A stretch of 64,000 bases of DNA from Candidatus Pyrohabitans jungbluthii (GCA_002010065.2 MTMD02000001.1:62001-126000); one strand, 5' to 3'. Numbered from the stretch's first letter, positions 35,732 to 45,434 are shown. The notes: generated from the sequence alone by a model not told the origin. Numbers and translations are program-made.

Positions 35732-36415
35732 ATGATTATAAAGACAGAGCACCTCTGCAAAACCTACAAGATAGGAGACCAGGTGATAGAGGCGGTTAAG
35801 GGAGTGGATATTGAAATTGAGCGCGGGAAGTTTGTGAGCATTGTGGGGCACTCAGGCAGCGGGAAGACCACTCTGCTCTCGCTGATAGGGGGGCTTACGA
35901 GACCAACCCACGGTAAGGTGTACATAGATGGCATAAATATATGGAATCTGAGCGACGAGAAGCTATCTGAGCTGAGGAATAAGAAGATAGGGTTTATGTT
36001 CCAGTTTTCGAGTCTAATTCCAACACTCAACGCCATAGAGAATGTGATGTTACCAGTAGCCTTTGGAAAAGGTGCAAGCGGAGACGTGGAGAAGCGAGCA
36101 AAGGAGCTTTTGGAGCTTGTGGGGCTTGGGCACAGGATGCGCAACGTACCCTCGCAGCTCAGCGGCGGAGAGCAGCGCCGCGTTGCGATTGCGCGTGCCT
36201 TAATCAACGACCCAGATATAATACTGGCGGACGAGCCCACTGGCGACCTTGACCGAGAAACCGAAGAGGAGGTTATGGAACTCTTTCTGAAGATAAACCG
36301 CGACTTCGGCAAGACCTTTGTGATGGTTACTCACAATCCCGAGCTTGCCAAGCGAACCGACATAACCCTTAGAATGGAAAACGGCAGCATAATTGCGAGA
36401 GAAGAGCATGGGTAA
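35732..36415 (+). CDS. ABC transporter ATPase (LolD/MacB type)
   Basis: The 227-residue ATPase has Walker A GHSGSGKTTLLSLIGG, Q-loop FMFQFSSLIPTLNA, signature LSGGEQRRVAIARAL, Walker B DIILADEPTGDLDRET and switch His in VTHNPEL. It starts immediately after the first permease stop and overlaps the second permease start by 8 bases. One ATPase serving two different permeases implies a heterodimeric transmembrane channel. Confidence 0.95.
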   Translation: MIIKTEHLCKTYKIGDQVIEAVKGVDIEIERGKFVSIVGHSGSGKTTLLSLIGGLTRPTHGKVYIDGINIWNLSDEKLSELRNKKIGFMFQFSSLIPTLNAIENVMLPVAFGKGASGDVEKRAKELLELVGLGHRMRNVPSQLSGGEQRRVAIARALINDPDIILADEPTGDLDRETEEEVMELFLKINRDFGKTFVMVTHNPELAKRTDITLRMENGSIIAREEHG

Positions 36416-37622
36416 GCCGAGCGTAGCCAGGCTGGCCTTTAAAAATTTAAAGCGCAAGCGTTTTAGGGCAATTACACTGATACTTGCCATAGCAATAGCC
36501 ACAGCCTCCCTCTTTTCCAGCATTATTATCCTCAGGAGCGTGGAGCAAGGTTTAGAAAGTGCTGTTGCCCGCCTTGGCGCGGATCTGGTGGTGGTCCCGG
36601 AGGGCTACGAGAAGAAGGCAAGCGAGGTTCTGCTGGGAGGCGAACCCTCGACGTTCTACATGGATTCGAGCATTGTGGGAGAGATTAGGAAAGTGCCTGG
36701 CGTCGCAAAGGCATCGCCGCAGATATTTCTGCAGACTTCCTCTTACCTAATATGCTGCGAGGTCATGGAGACGCTCTTCATCGCCTATGAGCCCGAAACC
36801 GATTTTACGGTAACACCCTGGATAGAGTCCAAGCTTCCTTATATTCCCGAGGAATATGTGGTAACCGGGGGAGGAATACCTGTTTATGAGAACTTCTCCA
36901 TGTACATCTACGGCCACTGGTATGTGGTGTATGCAAGGCTCCATAAAACAGGACTGCGCTACTTCGACTCCACTATTTTTATCCCCATGGACCTCGCGTA
37001 TTCCCTTGCTCAGGAGAGCCAACGCAATCCGCGGGTGGCGAACCTCACACTGAAGCTGGGTAAGATCTCTGCGGTACTGGTGCAGGTTAGCGGTGGCAAC
37101 GCAACTCAGGTTGCCAGGCAAATTGAAGAGCGCGTGCCGGGAACGAGTGTTGTTATGAGCAGCTCCATGGCGTCAAATGCAAAAACGCAGGCGGTCTCAC
37201 TTTTCTCCTCGCTAATAGCTATATCCGCTCTGCTGTGGTTCGCCAACCTCCTGATGATTTCAGCCACTTTCGCAACTATAGCGGGAGAGCGCCGCCGTGA
37301 GTTTGGTCTGCTTCGCGCCATAGGTGCAAAGAGGAGCGATGTGATGAAGCTGATGCTCTATGAGGCAAGTTTCCTCGCCACCATAGGTGCCACCCTGGGG
37401 CTAACCATCGGCACCGCTATATTCTTTGCTTTCAGGGAGGAGGTTACCAAGTCCTTCGAAAAGCTCCTTATCCCATTTTTCTGGCCCAATCTGGATACGC
37501 TACTCGTCACCGCTGTGGTAGCATTCGCCTCCGCGGTGGTCATGGCTTTTCTGGGCACCTTTTATCCCGCGCTTAGCGCGGCAAAGGAAGAGCCATACGC
37601 AGCTATTCGATACGGGGAGTAA
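36408..37622 (+). CDS. ABC transporter permease, MacB/FtsX type (second of twin pair)
   Basis: Homologous to the permease at 34514 throughout: LGADLVVVPEGYEKKASEVL, GEPSTFYMDSSIVGEIRKVPG, the Cys pair near residue 115 (YLICCEVMETLFIAYEPETDF) and the cytoplasmic GERRREFGLLRAIGA. TM topology is the same. ATG 36408 overlaps the ATPase stop (ATGGGTAA); an earlier in-frame TTG at 36393 is unlikely. The pair probably arose by duplication and forms a heterodimer. Confidence 0.88.
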   Translation: MGKPSVARLAFKNLKRKRFRAITLILAIAIATASLFSSIIILRSVEQGLESAVARLGADLVVVPEGYEKKASEVLLGGEPSTFYMDSSIVGEIRKVPGVAKASPQIFLQTSSYLICCEVMETLFIAYEPETDFTVTPWIESKLPYIPEEYVVTGGGIPVYENFSMYIYGHWYVVYARLHKTGLRYFDSTIFIPMDLAYSLAQESQRNPRVANLTLKLGKISAVLVQVSGGNATQVARQIEERVPGTSVVMSSSMASNAKTQAVSLFSSLIAISALLWFANLLMISATFATIAGERRREFGLLRAIGAKRSDVMKLMLYEASFLATIGATLGLTIGTAIFFAFREEVTKSFEKLLIPFFWPNLDTLLVTAVVAFASAVVMAFLGTFYPALSAAKEEPYAAIRYGE

Positions 37623-37867
37623 TGATATTAAACCCCGCGTTCACCCGTGGCTACCTATGCTTTATACTCTAAATATACTCTAAATTTATAAATTTTTTAT
37701 ATACCGTCTCACGCACCAGAATTATATATCAAGAAAAAAATACTTATAAATCAAAACTTTTACATTAGTATTACATGCAGATTATAGGTTAATTATCAGT
37801 TGTGCATTTTTATGAATAATCATACTATTTGGGAAAAACTTTATAAGTTATTATGTAGATGTAGCAA
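37623..37867. other. AT-rich intergenic spacer
   Basis: No gene is evident. It contains a short direct repeat (TATACTCTAAA twice at about 37661-37675) and several TATA-like boxes. The last, CTTTATAAGTT at about 37849-37859, is placed to drive the structured RNA candidate that follows. Confidence 0.4.
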
Positions 37868-37947
37868 TCGCCCAGGAGCTCCCATCTTCTGGCAGGCTGA
37901 CCCAACGCTGCCGGAGTCTTAGGCTTTGCCCACCCTTCCTGGGCGAC
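37868..37947 (+). ncRNA. candidate structured non-coding RNA
   Basis: A perfect 10-bp outer stem pairs TCGCCCAGGA (37868-37877) with TCCTGGGCGA (37937-37946). Inside, TCTGGCAG (37888-37895) pairs with CTGCCGGA (37908-37915) around a loop containing TGACCCAA. A TATA-like CTTTATAAG lies about 15-20 bases before the outer stem and a pyrimidine-rich CCTCCTTCTTCCTTTC follows it. GC content is far above the flanking sequence, typical for structured RNA in AT-rich spacers. No open frame of note. It is not a tRNA, 5S or full SRP RNA; class unknown. Confidence 0.5.
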
Positions 37948-38013
37948 CTCCTTCTTCCTTTCAATAACCTTTTATGTAGTCCCCTTTGTGTTTCTTCATC
38001 GACTACTTTTAAC

Positions 38014-38087
38014 GCCTCGGTAGCTCAGCCTGGTAGAGCGTGTGCTTGGTAAGCACAAGGCCGCGGGTTCAAACCCCGCCCGAGGCT
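38014..38087 (+). tRNA. tRNA-Thr (GGT anticodon)
   Basis: Acceptor GCCTCGG pairs with CCGAGGC; D-arm TAGCTCAGCCTGGTAGAGC; anticodon arm TGTGC-TTGGTAA-GCACA with anticodon GGT; T-arm GCGGGTTCAAACCCCGC; discriminator T, usual for archaeal tRNA-Thr. No intron. CCA is not encoded. Confidence 0.97.
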
Positions 38088-38202
38088 TTCTTTACCAAAA
38101 TTATAAGCCCCACATTGTTTGGACAATCTTTTCTTTCTTTTGACACACTTTTCCAATGCTCTCACGAAGCTCATAGATACTATATACACCTCTTATCCAC
38201 CC

Positions 38203-38328
38203 ATGGCAAGCCATTACTGCATTTCCTGTGGTGCTCCTCTTGCCCAGGGAAAATATCTCTGCCAAGCCTGTGAGGCCTCGCTTCTGGAAAAACTTTGCGA
38301 GGCGCAACGATATCGAACGAGGCAGTGA
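38203..38328 (+). CDS. 41-residue zinc-ribbon-like protein
   Basis: MASHYCISCGAPLAQGKYLC begins a small protein with CxxC-x10-CxxC (CISCG, CQAC), a double-knuckle zinc site, and a short basic helix at the end. A TATA-like ACTATATAC lies about 25 bases upstream, so the mRNA would be leaderless and the 28 codons further upstream in frame are not used. Possible DNA/RNA-binding or regulatory role. Confidence 0.6.
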   Translation: MASHYCISCGAPLAQGKYLCQACEASLLEKLCEAQRYRTRQ

Positions 38329-38398
38329 AACAACATTCGCCTCAGCAAGTTCATGAAGCCTGAGACTGGGCTAAAAAGCTTAATATCATTACCTACAA

Positions 38399-39457
38399 AT
38401 GGGAGATATGGACATAAAAAGAAGGGCGCTGCTTACCATTGTCGCCATGCTCGGCTCGGCACTGACTTACAAGTATCTGTACCCTCTGCGCTACTTCTTC
38501 CTCGCGCCGCGGGATGTCGAAAGGGTGGTGAGTGTGAGAACAAAGCAAAATGTTTTCACGCATAGCAACAGGTCGCTTGTCTCAGTTGTGGAGGTGGGGG
38601 ACGTCAAGGAGGCGGTTGAGAATGCTGTAAAACTAATCGGCGGCTTCAAGAAGCTCAGGCTTAAAGGGAAGGAGGTGCTTGTAAAGCCAAATGTAAACAG
38701 CGACGACCCCCATCCGGCGACCACAAACCCCGAGGTGGTGCGCGCCACTGTCGAGCTTCTGTATGAAGCGGGTGCTCGCAGAGTTGTTGTGGGAGACATG
38801 AGCGGTATATACTGGCTGCCAACTAAGCAGAGCATGGAGAAAACCGGCATAGCTAAGGCTGCTCTACAAGCTGGTGCAGAGCTTGCCTTCTTCGAGGAGG
38901 AAGAGTGGGTGGCTATGGCGCCACCGCAGGCTAACTACCTGAAGAGCTTTTCAATCCCACGCCGGGTGTACGAGGCTGAAGTATTGATTTCGCTACCTGT
39001 GATTAAGACCCATAAGTACGCGACCTACTCCATGAGTCTGAAAAACTTCGTGGGCATAATCTCCAACGCTGACAGGCGCAAACTACACACCTCTCGCTAC
39101 ATGGAGGAGATGATCGCAGAGATCAACCTCGCAGCAACGCCGGATTTAATAATAATGGACGGAACGCGAAGTATGGTGGCAGGAGGGCCCACAAGCGGGA
39201 GTGTGAAGGAGACTAACGTAATTCTTGCCAGTGGGGATAGGGTGGCAATAGATGTGGTAGGGCTGAGCATAGTTAAGAGCTTCAATGAGTGGGAGCGGGT
39301 GGCTGAGATTGGGATATGGGAGCAGAGGCAGATAAAACGCGCTGTTGAGCTCGAGCTAGGAGCAAATAGCTGTGAGGATATAGAGGTTGTCAGCGCTGGC
39401 GATAGCCCGGCGTTTATGCGGCTTGTGGAGTTTATTAAGAGAGCAATAACTGAGTAG
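38399..39457 (+). CDS. DUF362 family protein, exported
   Basis: The N-terminus DIKRRALLTIVAMLGSAL is a signal anchor or Tat-like signal with twin Arg. The domain from residue 60 has VLVKPNVNSDDPHPATTNPEVV, VVVGDMSG and ISLPVIKTHKYATYSMSLKNFVG, all DUF362 marks, and later IIMDGTRSMVAGGPTSGSV. No added 4Fe-4S ferredoxin domain is visible. The reaction is unknown. It stands alone between the zinc-ribbon gene and the YeiH transporter. ATG 38408 is an alternative start. Confidence 0.87.
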   Translation: MGDMDIKRRALLTIVAMLGSALTYKYLYPLRYFFLAPRDVERVVSVRTKQNVFTHSNRSLVSVVEVGDVKEAVENAVKLIGGFKKLRLKGKEVLVKPNVNSDDPHPATTNPEVVRATVELLYEAGARRVVVGDMSGIYWLPTKQSMEKTGIAKAALQAGAELAFFEEEEWVAMAPPQANYLKSFSIPRRVYEAEVLISLPVIKTHKYATYSMSLKNFVGIISNADRRKLHTSRYMEEMIAEINLAATPDLIIMDGTRSMVAGGPTSGSVKETNVILASGDRVAIDVVGLSIVKSFNEWERVAEIGIWEQRQIKRAVELELGANSCEDIEVVSAGDSPAFMRLVEFIKRAITE

Positions 39458-39599
39458 TTTATTTTCAGGCTTCTCTGGAAACATCGCAAAGATGGTTGCC
39501 CACTACTTGAGAGCATACGCACCAAAATTTTTATTATAAGCAGACCATATCTTATCCTCAGAAAATTGGATGTATCCCGTCCCAGAAGGGAGCCTGAAA

Positions 39600-40538
39600 A
39601 TGAATAAGATACTCGGCTGCATCTTGATTGTTGCCTCAGGCGTAGCAGCCTATGCCATAAGCAGCATATATCCTGCTCTAAACGCCCTGTTCATCGCCCT
39701 TATTTTCGGCATAGCCTTCGGGAGTATCCTCGAAAGCAAAGAGATGAAAGCCCTGGCAGAGAGGTCTCTCGTGGTAACCCTCCCTGTGGGCATAATATTA
39801 TACGGGGCAAACATAAAGTTCCCTCTTCCATGGGACTTTCCAACACAGGTTATTATCCTCACCTTCCTCTCAGCCACGCTGATGGGCACTGCCGTTTATC
39901 TATTTGCGAAGATACTTAGGGTGAGGGAGAAGCTTGCATTACTTTTAGCATGCGGTACTGCGATATGCGGCGTCTCCGCCATAGCTATACTCTCCCCAAT
40001 AATCAAACCGAAAAAGGAGGAGTTCTCGGCCGCTATTATAATAATAACTGTTGTGGGGCTGACAGGGGCTCTGCTCTACCCCTTCCTGGGCTACATTTTA
40101 GGAATGAGCAGCAAGATTTACGCGTTTATGAGCGGAGCCACACTGCACCAGACTGGTTTAGTCGTGATAGCTTCAAAACCCTTTGGCAGCGGGGTTCTCC
40201 AGGACGGTCTTGCTGTGAAGGGAATACGCATAGCCATGATAGCCTTGGTGGCCCTCTTGGTCTCTTTCGTTTATGCTGAACACAGGTTCTACATCCCGTG
40301 GTATGTGGTTATCTTCCTGCTTGTGGCTTTTCTCACCAGCTTTGTTCTTCCACATTATATTGTTAATATGCTCAAACCCTTCTCCACAATAGCCTTTTCC
40401 ATAACCCTCGCATCAATAGGATTCTCTGTGAATATAAGAGATATTCAGAATATACGTTTGAGCCCACTTATCGCAGCTTATTTGGGCTGGTTCTGCGCAA
40501 TAGGCATATTTATTTTTATTATGGGGTGGGTACTATGA
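39600..40538 (+). CDS. YeiH/UPF0324 family membrane transporter
   Basis: This roughly 312-residue protein has about ten hydrophobic helices and the family features NALFIALIFGIAFGS, LPVGIILYGANIKF, LLACGTAICGVSAIAILSPII and SGATLHQTGLVVIA. YeiH proteins are annotated as putative sulfate or sulfonate exporters; function is not firmly known. GGGAG lies 7 bases before ATG 39600, so this start is preferred over ATG 39570. The stop overlaps the PAS sensor start (ATGA), so the sensor and transporter are translationally coupled. Confidence 0.85.
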   Translation: MNKILGCILIVASGVAAYAISSIYPALNALFIALIFGIAFGSILESKEMKALAERSLVVTLPVGIILYGANIKFPLPWDFPTQVIILTFLSATLMGTAVYLFAKILRVREKLALLLACGTAICGVSAIAILSPIIKPKKEEFSAAIIIITVVGLTGALLYPFLGYILGMSSKIYAFMSGATLHQTGLVVIASKPFGSGVLQDGLAVKGIRIAMIALVALLVSFVYAEHRFYIPWYVVIFLLVAFLTSFVLPHYIVNMLKPFSTIAFSITLASIGFSVNIRDIQNIRLSPLIAAYLGWFCAIGIFIFIMGWVL

Positions 40539-42721
40539 GGATGCCGATATTTTTTAAAATAGTCACCATCTCGCTCCTGTTTTCAATGTTATCTCTTGGG
40601 CTCTTCACTGTCAGCTTTGCGACCCCTGGAGGGTTTACCCCAGCTTATTTCCTCTATATGGTGATAATCATCCTGGGAATCTCTCTTTTTGTCGCCGGTA
40701 GCATAACAGAGCCTCTGGAAAGGCTGAAGGTTGGCTTTGAGAGAATTATGAGAGGGGGCAACGCCCATGTGGAGATAAATACTGGAGACGAGTTTGAAGA
40801 CCTCGCCCATGCGTTTAATCACATGGCGGGGGAGTTGACAAGGCAGAGGGAGATGCTGAAGAGGAGTGAGGAGAAGTACAGACTTCTAATAGAGGACATC
40901 AACGACTGGGTATTTGAGCTGGACGAAAACTGGGTTTACACCTATTCCAGCCCCAAGGTCAGGGAAATTCTGGGCTATGAGCCTGAGGAGGTTCTGGGAA
41001 AGACGCCGCTGGATTTCATGCCCGAGGAAGAGAGAGCATTAGCTATTAAAAAAATTAAAGAAATCAGAGAAAAGCAAACTTCGTTTTCGGGGCAGGAAAA
41101 TGTTTTCATGAAAAAGGATGGGAGTTTTGTAGTACTGGAGACCAGCGGCAGGCCATTTTTTGATGAAAATGGAAGTTTAAAGGGTTACAGAGCTGTTAGT
41201 AGAGATATAACTGCAAGAAAGCGGGCTGAGGAGAGATTAGCCTACCTCGCAGGAATTGCTGAGCATTCTATAGATGCGATAATCTCTCTGGACCTTGAGG
41301 GGAGGATAGTCTCCTGGAACAAGGGTGCGGAGATGATGTTTGGGTATAAAGAAGCAGAGGTAATAGGGAATCTAATGAATAGCATTGTGCCAGAAGAGCT
41401 CTGGGATTCCTGTGGGAAGAATTTTAAAAAGGCGATTATGGAGGGCTACGCCAGGGATATAGAGACCATAAGGCTCGCGAAGGATGGGAGAAGGGTGCTG
41501 GTGGACCAGACGCTTACCACAATTTACAACCCCAAGGGTGAGCTTATAGGCTTTGTTGCAATAATGCGAGATATAACCAAGCGAAAGGAGGCTGAAGAAG
41601 AGCTTAAAAGGGCGTACAGGCAACTGGAGGAGAGAACCAAAGAGTTGCTGAAATCCCAGAAGGAGCTGGAATACTTTGCAAACATCGTTGAAAATTCCAA
41701 CGATGCTATCTACTCTGTAAACCTAGATGGAATTATTACCAGCTGGAATAAAACCGCTGAAAAGATGTTCGGCTGGAGAAAAAATGAAGCTATAGGTATG
41801 CAGGCAGGCAAACTACTGCCAGATGAAATTAAGAATGAAACACCCTTCCTTATTCAGAAGGTAAAGCAGGGAGTGAAGTTCATATCCTACGAGACCAAAA
41901 GGGTGAGCAAGGACGGCGCTATAATAGATGTGGATGTGACCATCTCACCAATCTTGGACGAAAGTGGTAATCCAGCGGGATTTTCTGTGATAGCGAGGGA
42001 CATATCTTCCAAGGTTAAAGCCGAAGAAGGGATGCTCAAGAGGATTTTGAAGTACGATGTTAGCAGGGGCAGGATTTACCTGATAGAGGAGCCCTTTCCA
42101 GACCTTGCCAAAGATGTACTCCTTGACCTAGTAAAATGTGGTTATGCAGGCACAGTGATAACAAGGAGGCTCGCAGAGGAGATAGGTGTACGTGGTGTGG
42201 TGTATTTCTGGCTCTCTGAGAAGAGAGGAAAAGATACTCTCTCACCTGAGATTTCTGAGGTGGAGTCTACGATAATGAACCTGCCAAACTGGAACAATGC
42301 CGTGCTTTTAGAGCTGGACTACCTCATCCTTAAAAATGGATTTGAGAAGGTGTTTGAATTCGTCCAGAGAATGAAAGAGGCATTTTATTTCCTGAAAAAG
42401 GGTGTGCTGCTTCTTTCATTAGACCCTGAGATTCTGACACAGAGGCAGGCAAAGCTTCTCAGGAAGGAATGTGGCATTATAAAGCCAAAGCAGCATGAAC
42501 TCCCGCCTGAGGTTTTTGAGATTTTAAGGCATGTTTACATGGAGAACAGGGTAGGGAAGAAACCGTCTATTAAGGAGATTATGCAGAAGTTCAACATTGC
42601 GAGAAATACAGCCAAAAAACGCATACGGTACCTCGAAGGTAAGGAATTGGTGAATGTGGTCAGGGTGGGTAGGCTGAAGTTACTTGAGGTCACAGAGAAG
42701 GGTAAAGAGCTATTCTATTAG
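40535..42721 (+). CDS. membrane PAS sensor with DUF835 and winged-helix output
   Basis: Two hydrophobic segments near the N-terminus (about 6-25 and 33-55) are followed by a HAMP-like linker (SITEPLERLKVGFERIMRGG). Three PAS domains follow at about 110-230, 240-350 and 385-500, each ending in a PAC-type DITxRKxAEE segment. DUF835 (about 505-645, YDVSRGRIYLIEEPFPDLAKD to LRKECGII) and a C-terminal winged helix (IKEIMQKFNIARNTAKKRI) complete it. There is no kinase domain, so it is a one-protein membrane sensor and probable transcription regulator. ATG 40535 overlaps the YeiH stop by 4 bases; a T7 run at 42750 probably ends the transcript. Confidence 0.87.
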   Translation: MRMPIFFKIVTISLLFSMLSLGLFTVSFATPGGFTPAYFLYMVIIILGISLFVAGSITEPLERLKVGFERIMRGGNAHVEINTGDEFEDLAHAFNHMAGELTRQREMLKRSEEKYRLLIEDINDWVFELDENWVYTYSSPKVREILGYEPEEVLGKTPLDFMPEEERALAIKKIKEIREKQTSFSGQENVFMKKDGSFVVLETSGRPFFDENGSLKGYRAVSRDITARKRAEERLAYLAGIAEHSIDAIISLDLEGRIVSWNKGAEMMFGYKEAEVIGNLMNSIVPEELWDSCGKNFKKAIMEGYARDIETIRLAKDGRRVLVDQTLTTIYNPKGELIGFVAIMRDITKRKEAEEELKRAYRQLEERTKELLKSQKELEYFANIVENSNDAIYSVNLDGIITSWNKTAEKMFGWRKNEAIGMQAGKLLPDEIKNETPFLIQKVKQGVKFISYETKRVSKDGAIIDVDVTISPILDESGNPAGFSVIARDISSKVKAEEGMLKRILKYDVSRGRIYLIEEPFPDLAKDVLLDLVKCGYAGTVITRRLAEEIGVRGVVYFWLSEKRGKDTLSPEISEVESTIMNLPNWNNAVLLELDYLILKNGFEKVFEFVQRMKEAFYFLKKGVLLLSLDPEILTQRQAKLLRKECGIIKPKQHELPPEVFEILRHVYMENRVGKKPSIKEIMQKFNIARNTAKKRIRYLEGKELVNVVRVGRLKLLEVTEKGKELFY

Positions 42722-42820
42722 GCGCAGGTATATTGAAAATATTGACACTTTTTTTGACGATATTGATAAGCAAACTGTCACCCCTAGTTTTTCTAGCGGC
42801 GCAGAAAAGGTGGGTAGGAA

Positions 42821-42988
42821 GTGAGCCAGGGCATTAAAGTTGGAGTGGGAAAGGAGTGGAGCAAGCTGTGGAACACCGAAGAGTGGTGGGCCGTGTGGGA
42901 GGCATTGCTTAAACTCTCTGGCTATGGAAACAGAAAAGATGCGCAGATAGAGAAGGTCTTGAGATACAGCAAAAGCAGCAGGAGATAA
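42821..42988 (+). CDS. 55-residue small protein
   Basis: GTG at 42821 opens MSQGIKVGVGKEWSKLWNTE then EWWAVWEALLKLSGYGNRKD and a basic tail KVLRYSKSSRR. It has four Trp in one helix-like stretch, no Cys and no membrane segment. A TAG stop lies just upstream in frame, and GGTAGGAA precedes the start. It lies 26 bases before the TusA-like gene and may share its transcript. Family not recognised. Confidence 0.5.
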   Translation: MSQGIKVGVGKEWSKLWNTEEWWAVWEALLKLSGYGNRKDAQIEKVLRYSKSSRR

Positions 42989-43014
42989 TCACTAAAACTC
43001 CATAAACAAAGCTC

Positions 43015-43257
43015 ATGGGTATTCCGATGAAACAGATACATGCCAATAAAATCATAGTGCTTAACAAAACCTTCTGTCCACCTGCAGCGGTGGTGCTCTC
43101 CAGCCTAAAGAAGGCAAAGGCAGGAGAGGTGCTCCACATCAAGGCTTCAGCGTGCCATGCCCAGCTTGTAGCTGACTTAGCTGAGCGCGTAGGGGCCGAG
43201 GTGATATTTAAGGATAAAAATGGCACCTGCACCAGCTTCTGGATTTTGAAAAAGTAG
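43015..43257 (+). CDS. TusA-like protein with FCPPAAV motif, second copy
   Basis: The 80-residue protein matches the copy at 34086: LNKTFCPPAAVVLSSLKKAKAGEVLHIKAS, then CHAQLVADLAERVGAEVIF and FWILKK. The first Cys sits in CPPA. It carries extra Cys residues (KASACHAQ, GTCTSF). Convergent with ccdA (1 base between stops), the thiol-disulfide membrane reductase, so a redox or persulfide role is likely. ATG 43027 is an alternative start. Confidence 0.78.
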   Translation: MGIPMKQIHANKIIVLNKTFCPPAAVVLSSLKKAKAGEVLHIKASACHAQLVADLAERVGAEVIFKDKNGTCTSFWILKK

Positions 43258-43258
43258 G

Positions 43259-43969
43259 TTAGCGGAGGTACTCAGCCAGCCTGCTCTCAAGCTCAGGCAT
43301 ATACGGTGCCAGCATCGCCTGAAGCACGCGGTCTAGGTTAAAGAAGAAAGCTACTCCTGCGATTATCAGCACCCAGCCTGCGATTTTTTTTGCATAGACG
43401 TTGTACCTGCTGACGCTCGCCACCCTGCTGGTGGCAAACTTCCCGAGATAAGCCACAGCAAGCATTGGTATGCCCAGACCTATTGAATATGCAAAGAGGG
43501 AAACCCCACCCGTAACCACATCGCTGGTTACAAGCATCAGCACCGGGCCAAGCACCGGTCCGACGCAGGGTATCCACACTATACCGAGGGATAGGCCAAG
43601 AAGGAGTGCCCCTAAATAACCTTCTCTCTGCTTTGATGTGAAGCCAGGGATACTGAGCTTGTTGAGGAGCATAGTGGAGTACATCACAAAGTAGCTGTTC
43701 AGCCTCTCGCTAACAAGCATAGCACCCATGAGTATTATGAGGATGATTCCAAATATGCGCAATCCCCCAGAGATGGGTCCCATAGCTTCTCTGAAAATAG
43801 AGGTGAGCACGCCCATGACGGTGAATGTTATGCTCATCCCGGCGACGATTATAAGGGGACGAAGCTTAGAGCCAGCGCCACCAGCCATCACCACCGGCAC
43901 AAGGGGGAAAACGCAGGGTGAGGTGATACTCACTATGCCAGCGAGAAAGGACATGAGCACCAACTTCAT
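43259..43969 (-). CDS. ccdA: CcdA-type thiol-disulfide transmembrane protein
   Basis: CcdA moves electrons from cytoplasmic thioredoxin across the membrane to extracytoplasmic thiols. The 236-residue protein has six TM helices, the first redox Cys in ITSPCVFPLVP (Cys19) and the second in IVWIPCVGPVLGP (about 134). Length and topology are typical. It is convergent with the TusA-like gene. A thioredoxin-like partner is not adjacent. Confidence 0.92.
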   Translation of the reverse strand: MKLVLMSFLAGIVSITSPCVFPLVPVVMAGGAGSKLRPLIIVAGMSITFTVMGVLTSIFREAMGPISGGLRIFGIILIILMGAMLVSERLNSYFVMYSTMLLNKLSIPGFTSKQREGYLGALLLGLSLGIVWIPCVGPVLGPVLMLVTSDVVTGGVSLFAYSIGLGIPMLAVAYLGKFATSRVASVSRYNVYAKKIAGWVLIIAGVAFFFNLDRVLQAMLAPYMPELESRLAEYLR

Positions 43970-44047
43970 TCAGAACACCTTCATAGCTTGCCAAAACTAC
44001 CGAGGCAAAAACCTTTAAAAATTGCAGGGTAATAATTACTGGGGTAG

Positions 44048-44967
<920 letters not shown>

Positions 44968-44968
<1 letters not shown>

Positions 44969-45429
44969 TGGAGAGAGACATACGGGTGAGGAAGATCAAG
45001 GACGGTACCGTCATAGACCACATCACCGCCGGGCAGGCGCTCAATGTGCTGAAGATAATAGGCATAACCCGGGAATTTCCGAAGACAACTGTAACCGTGG
45101 CGATAAATGTGCCTTCCCGGAAAGCGGGGCTGAAGGACATAGTGAAGGTCGAGGGGAAGGAGCTGAGAAGCGAAGAGGTGGACAAGATTGCGCTTATCGC
45201 CCCCAAGGCGACAATAAACATAATTCGCAACTACCAGGTGGTGGAGAAGAAGGAGGTCTCTATACCGCCAAAGCTTGAGGGCGTGCTGAAGTGCGCCAAC
45301 CCTAACTGCATAACCCACTTTGAGCCTGTTAAAACTAAGTTTCATGTGGAGAAGAAGGAGCCCATAAAGCTTCGGTGCCATTACTGCGAGCGAGTAATGA
45401 GTGAGGCAGAGATAGTGAGGCAGTTCTAG
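44968..45429 (+). CDS. pyrI: aspartate carbamoyltransferase regulatory subunit
   Basis: PyrI binds CTP/ATP and zinc and holds catalytic trimers together. The N-terminal allosteric domain has IRVRKIKDGTVIDHITAGQAL; the zinc domain has CANPNCITH and LRCHYCE (CxxxxC and CxxC). Length 153 is standard. Co-transcribed with pyrB by TAATG overlap. Confidence 0.96.
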
Positions 45430-45434
45430 CGCAT

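Noticed and set aside
37868-37947. Intron-containing tRNA or SRP RNA
   Set aside because: No T-loop GGTTCAA-type sequence, no anticodon arm, and no GNRA-capped helix 8 pattern of SRP RNA.
44029-44039. Operator GTAATAATTAC before pyrB
   Set aside because: Short AT-rich palindrome only; chance occurrence cannot be excluded, so it is mentioned only in the pyrB entry.
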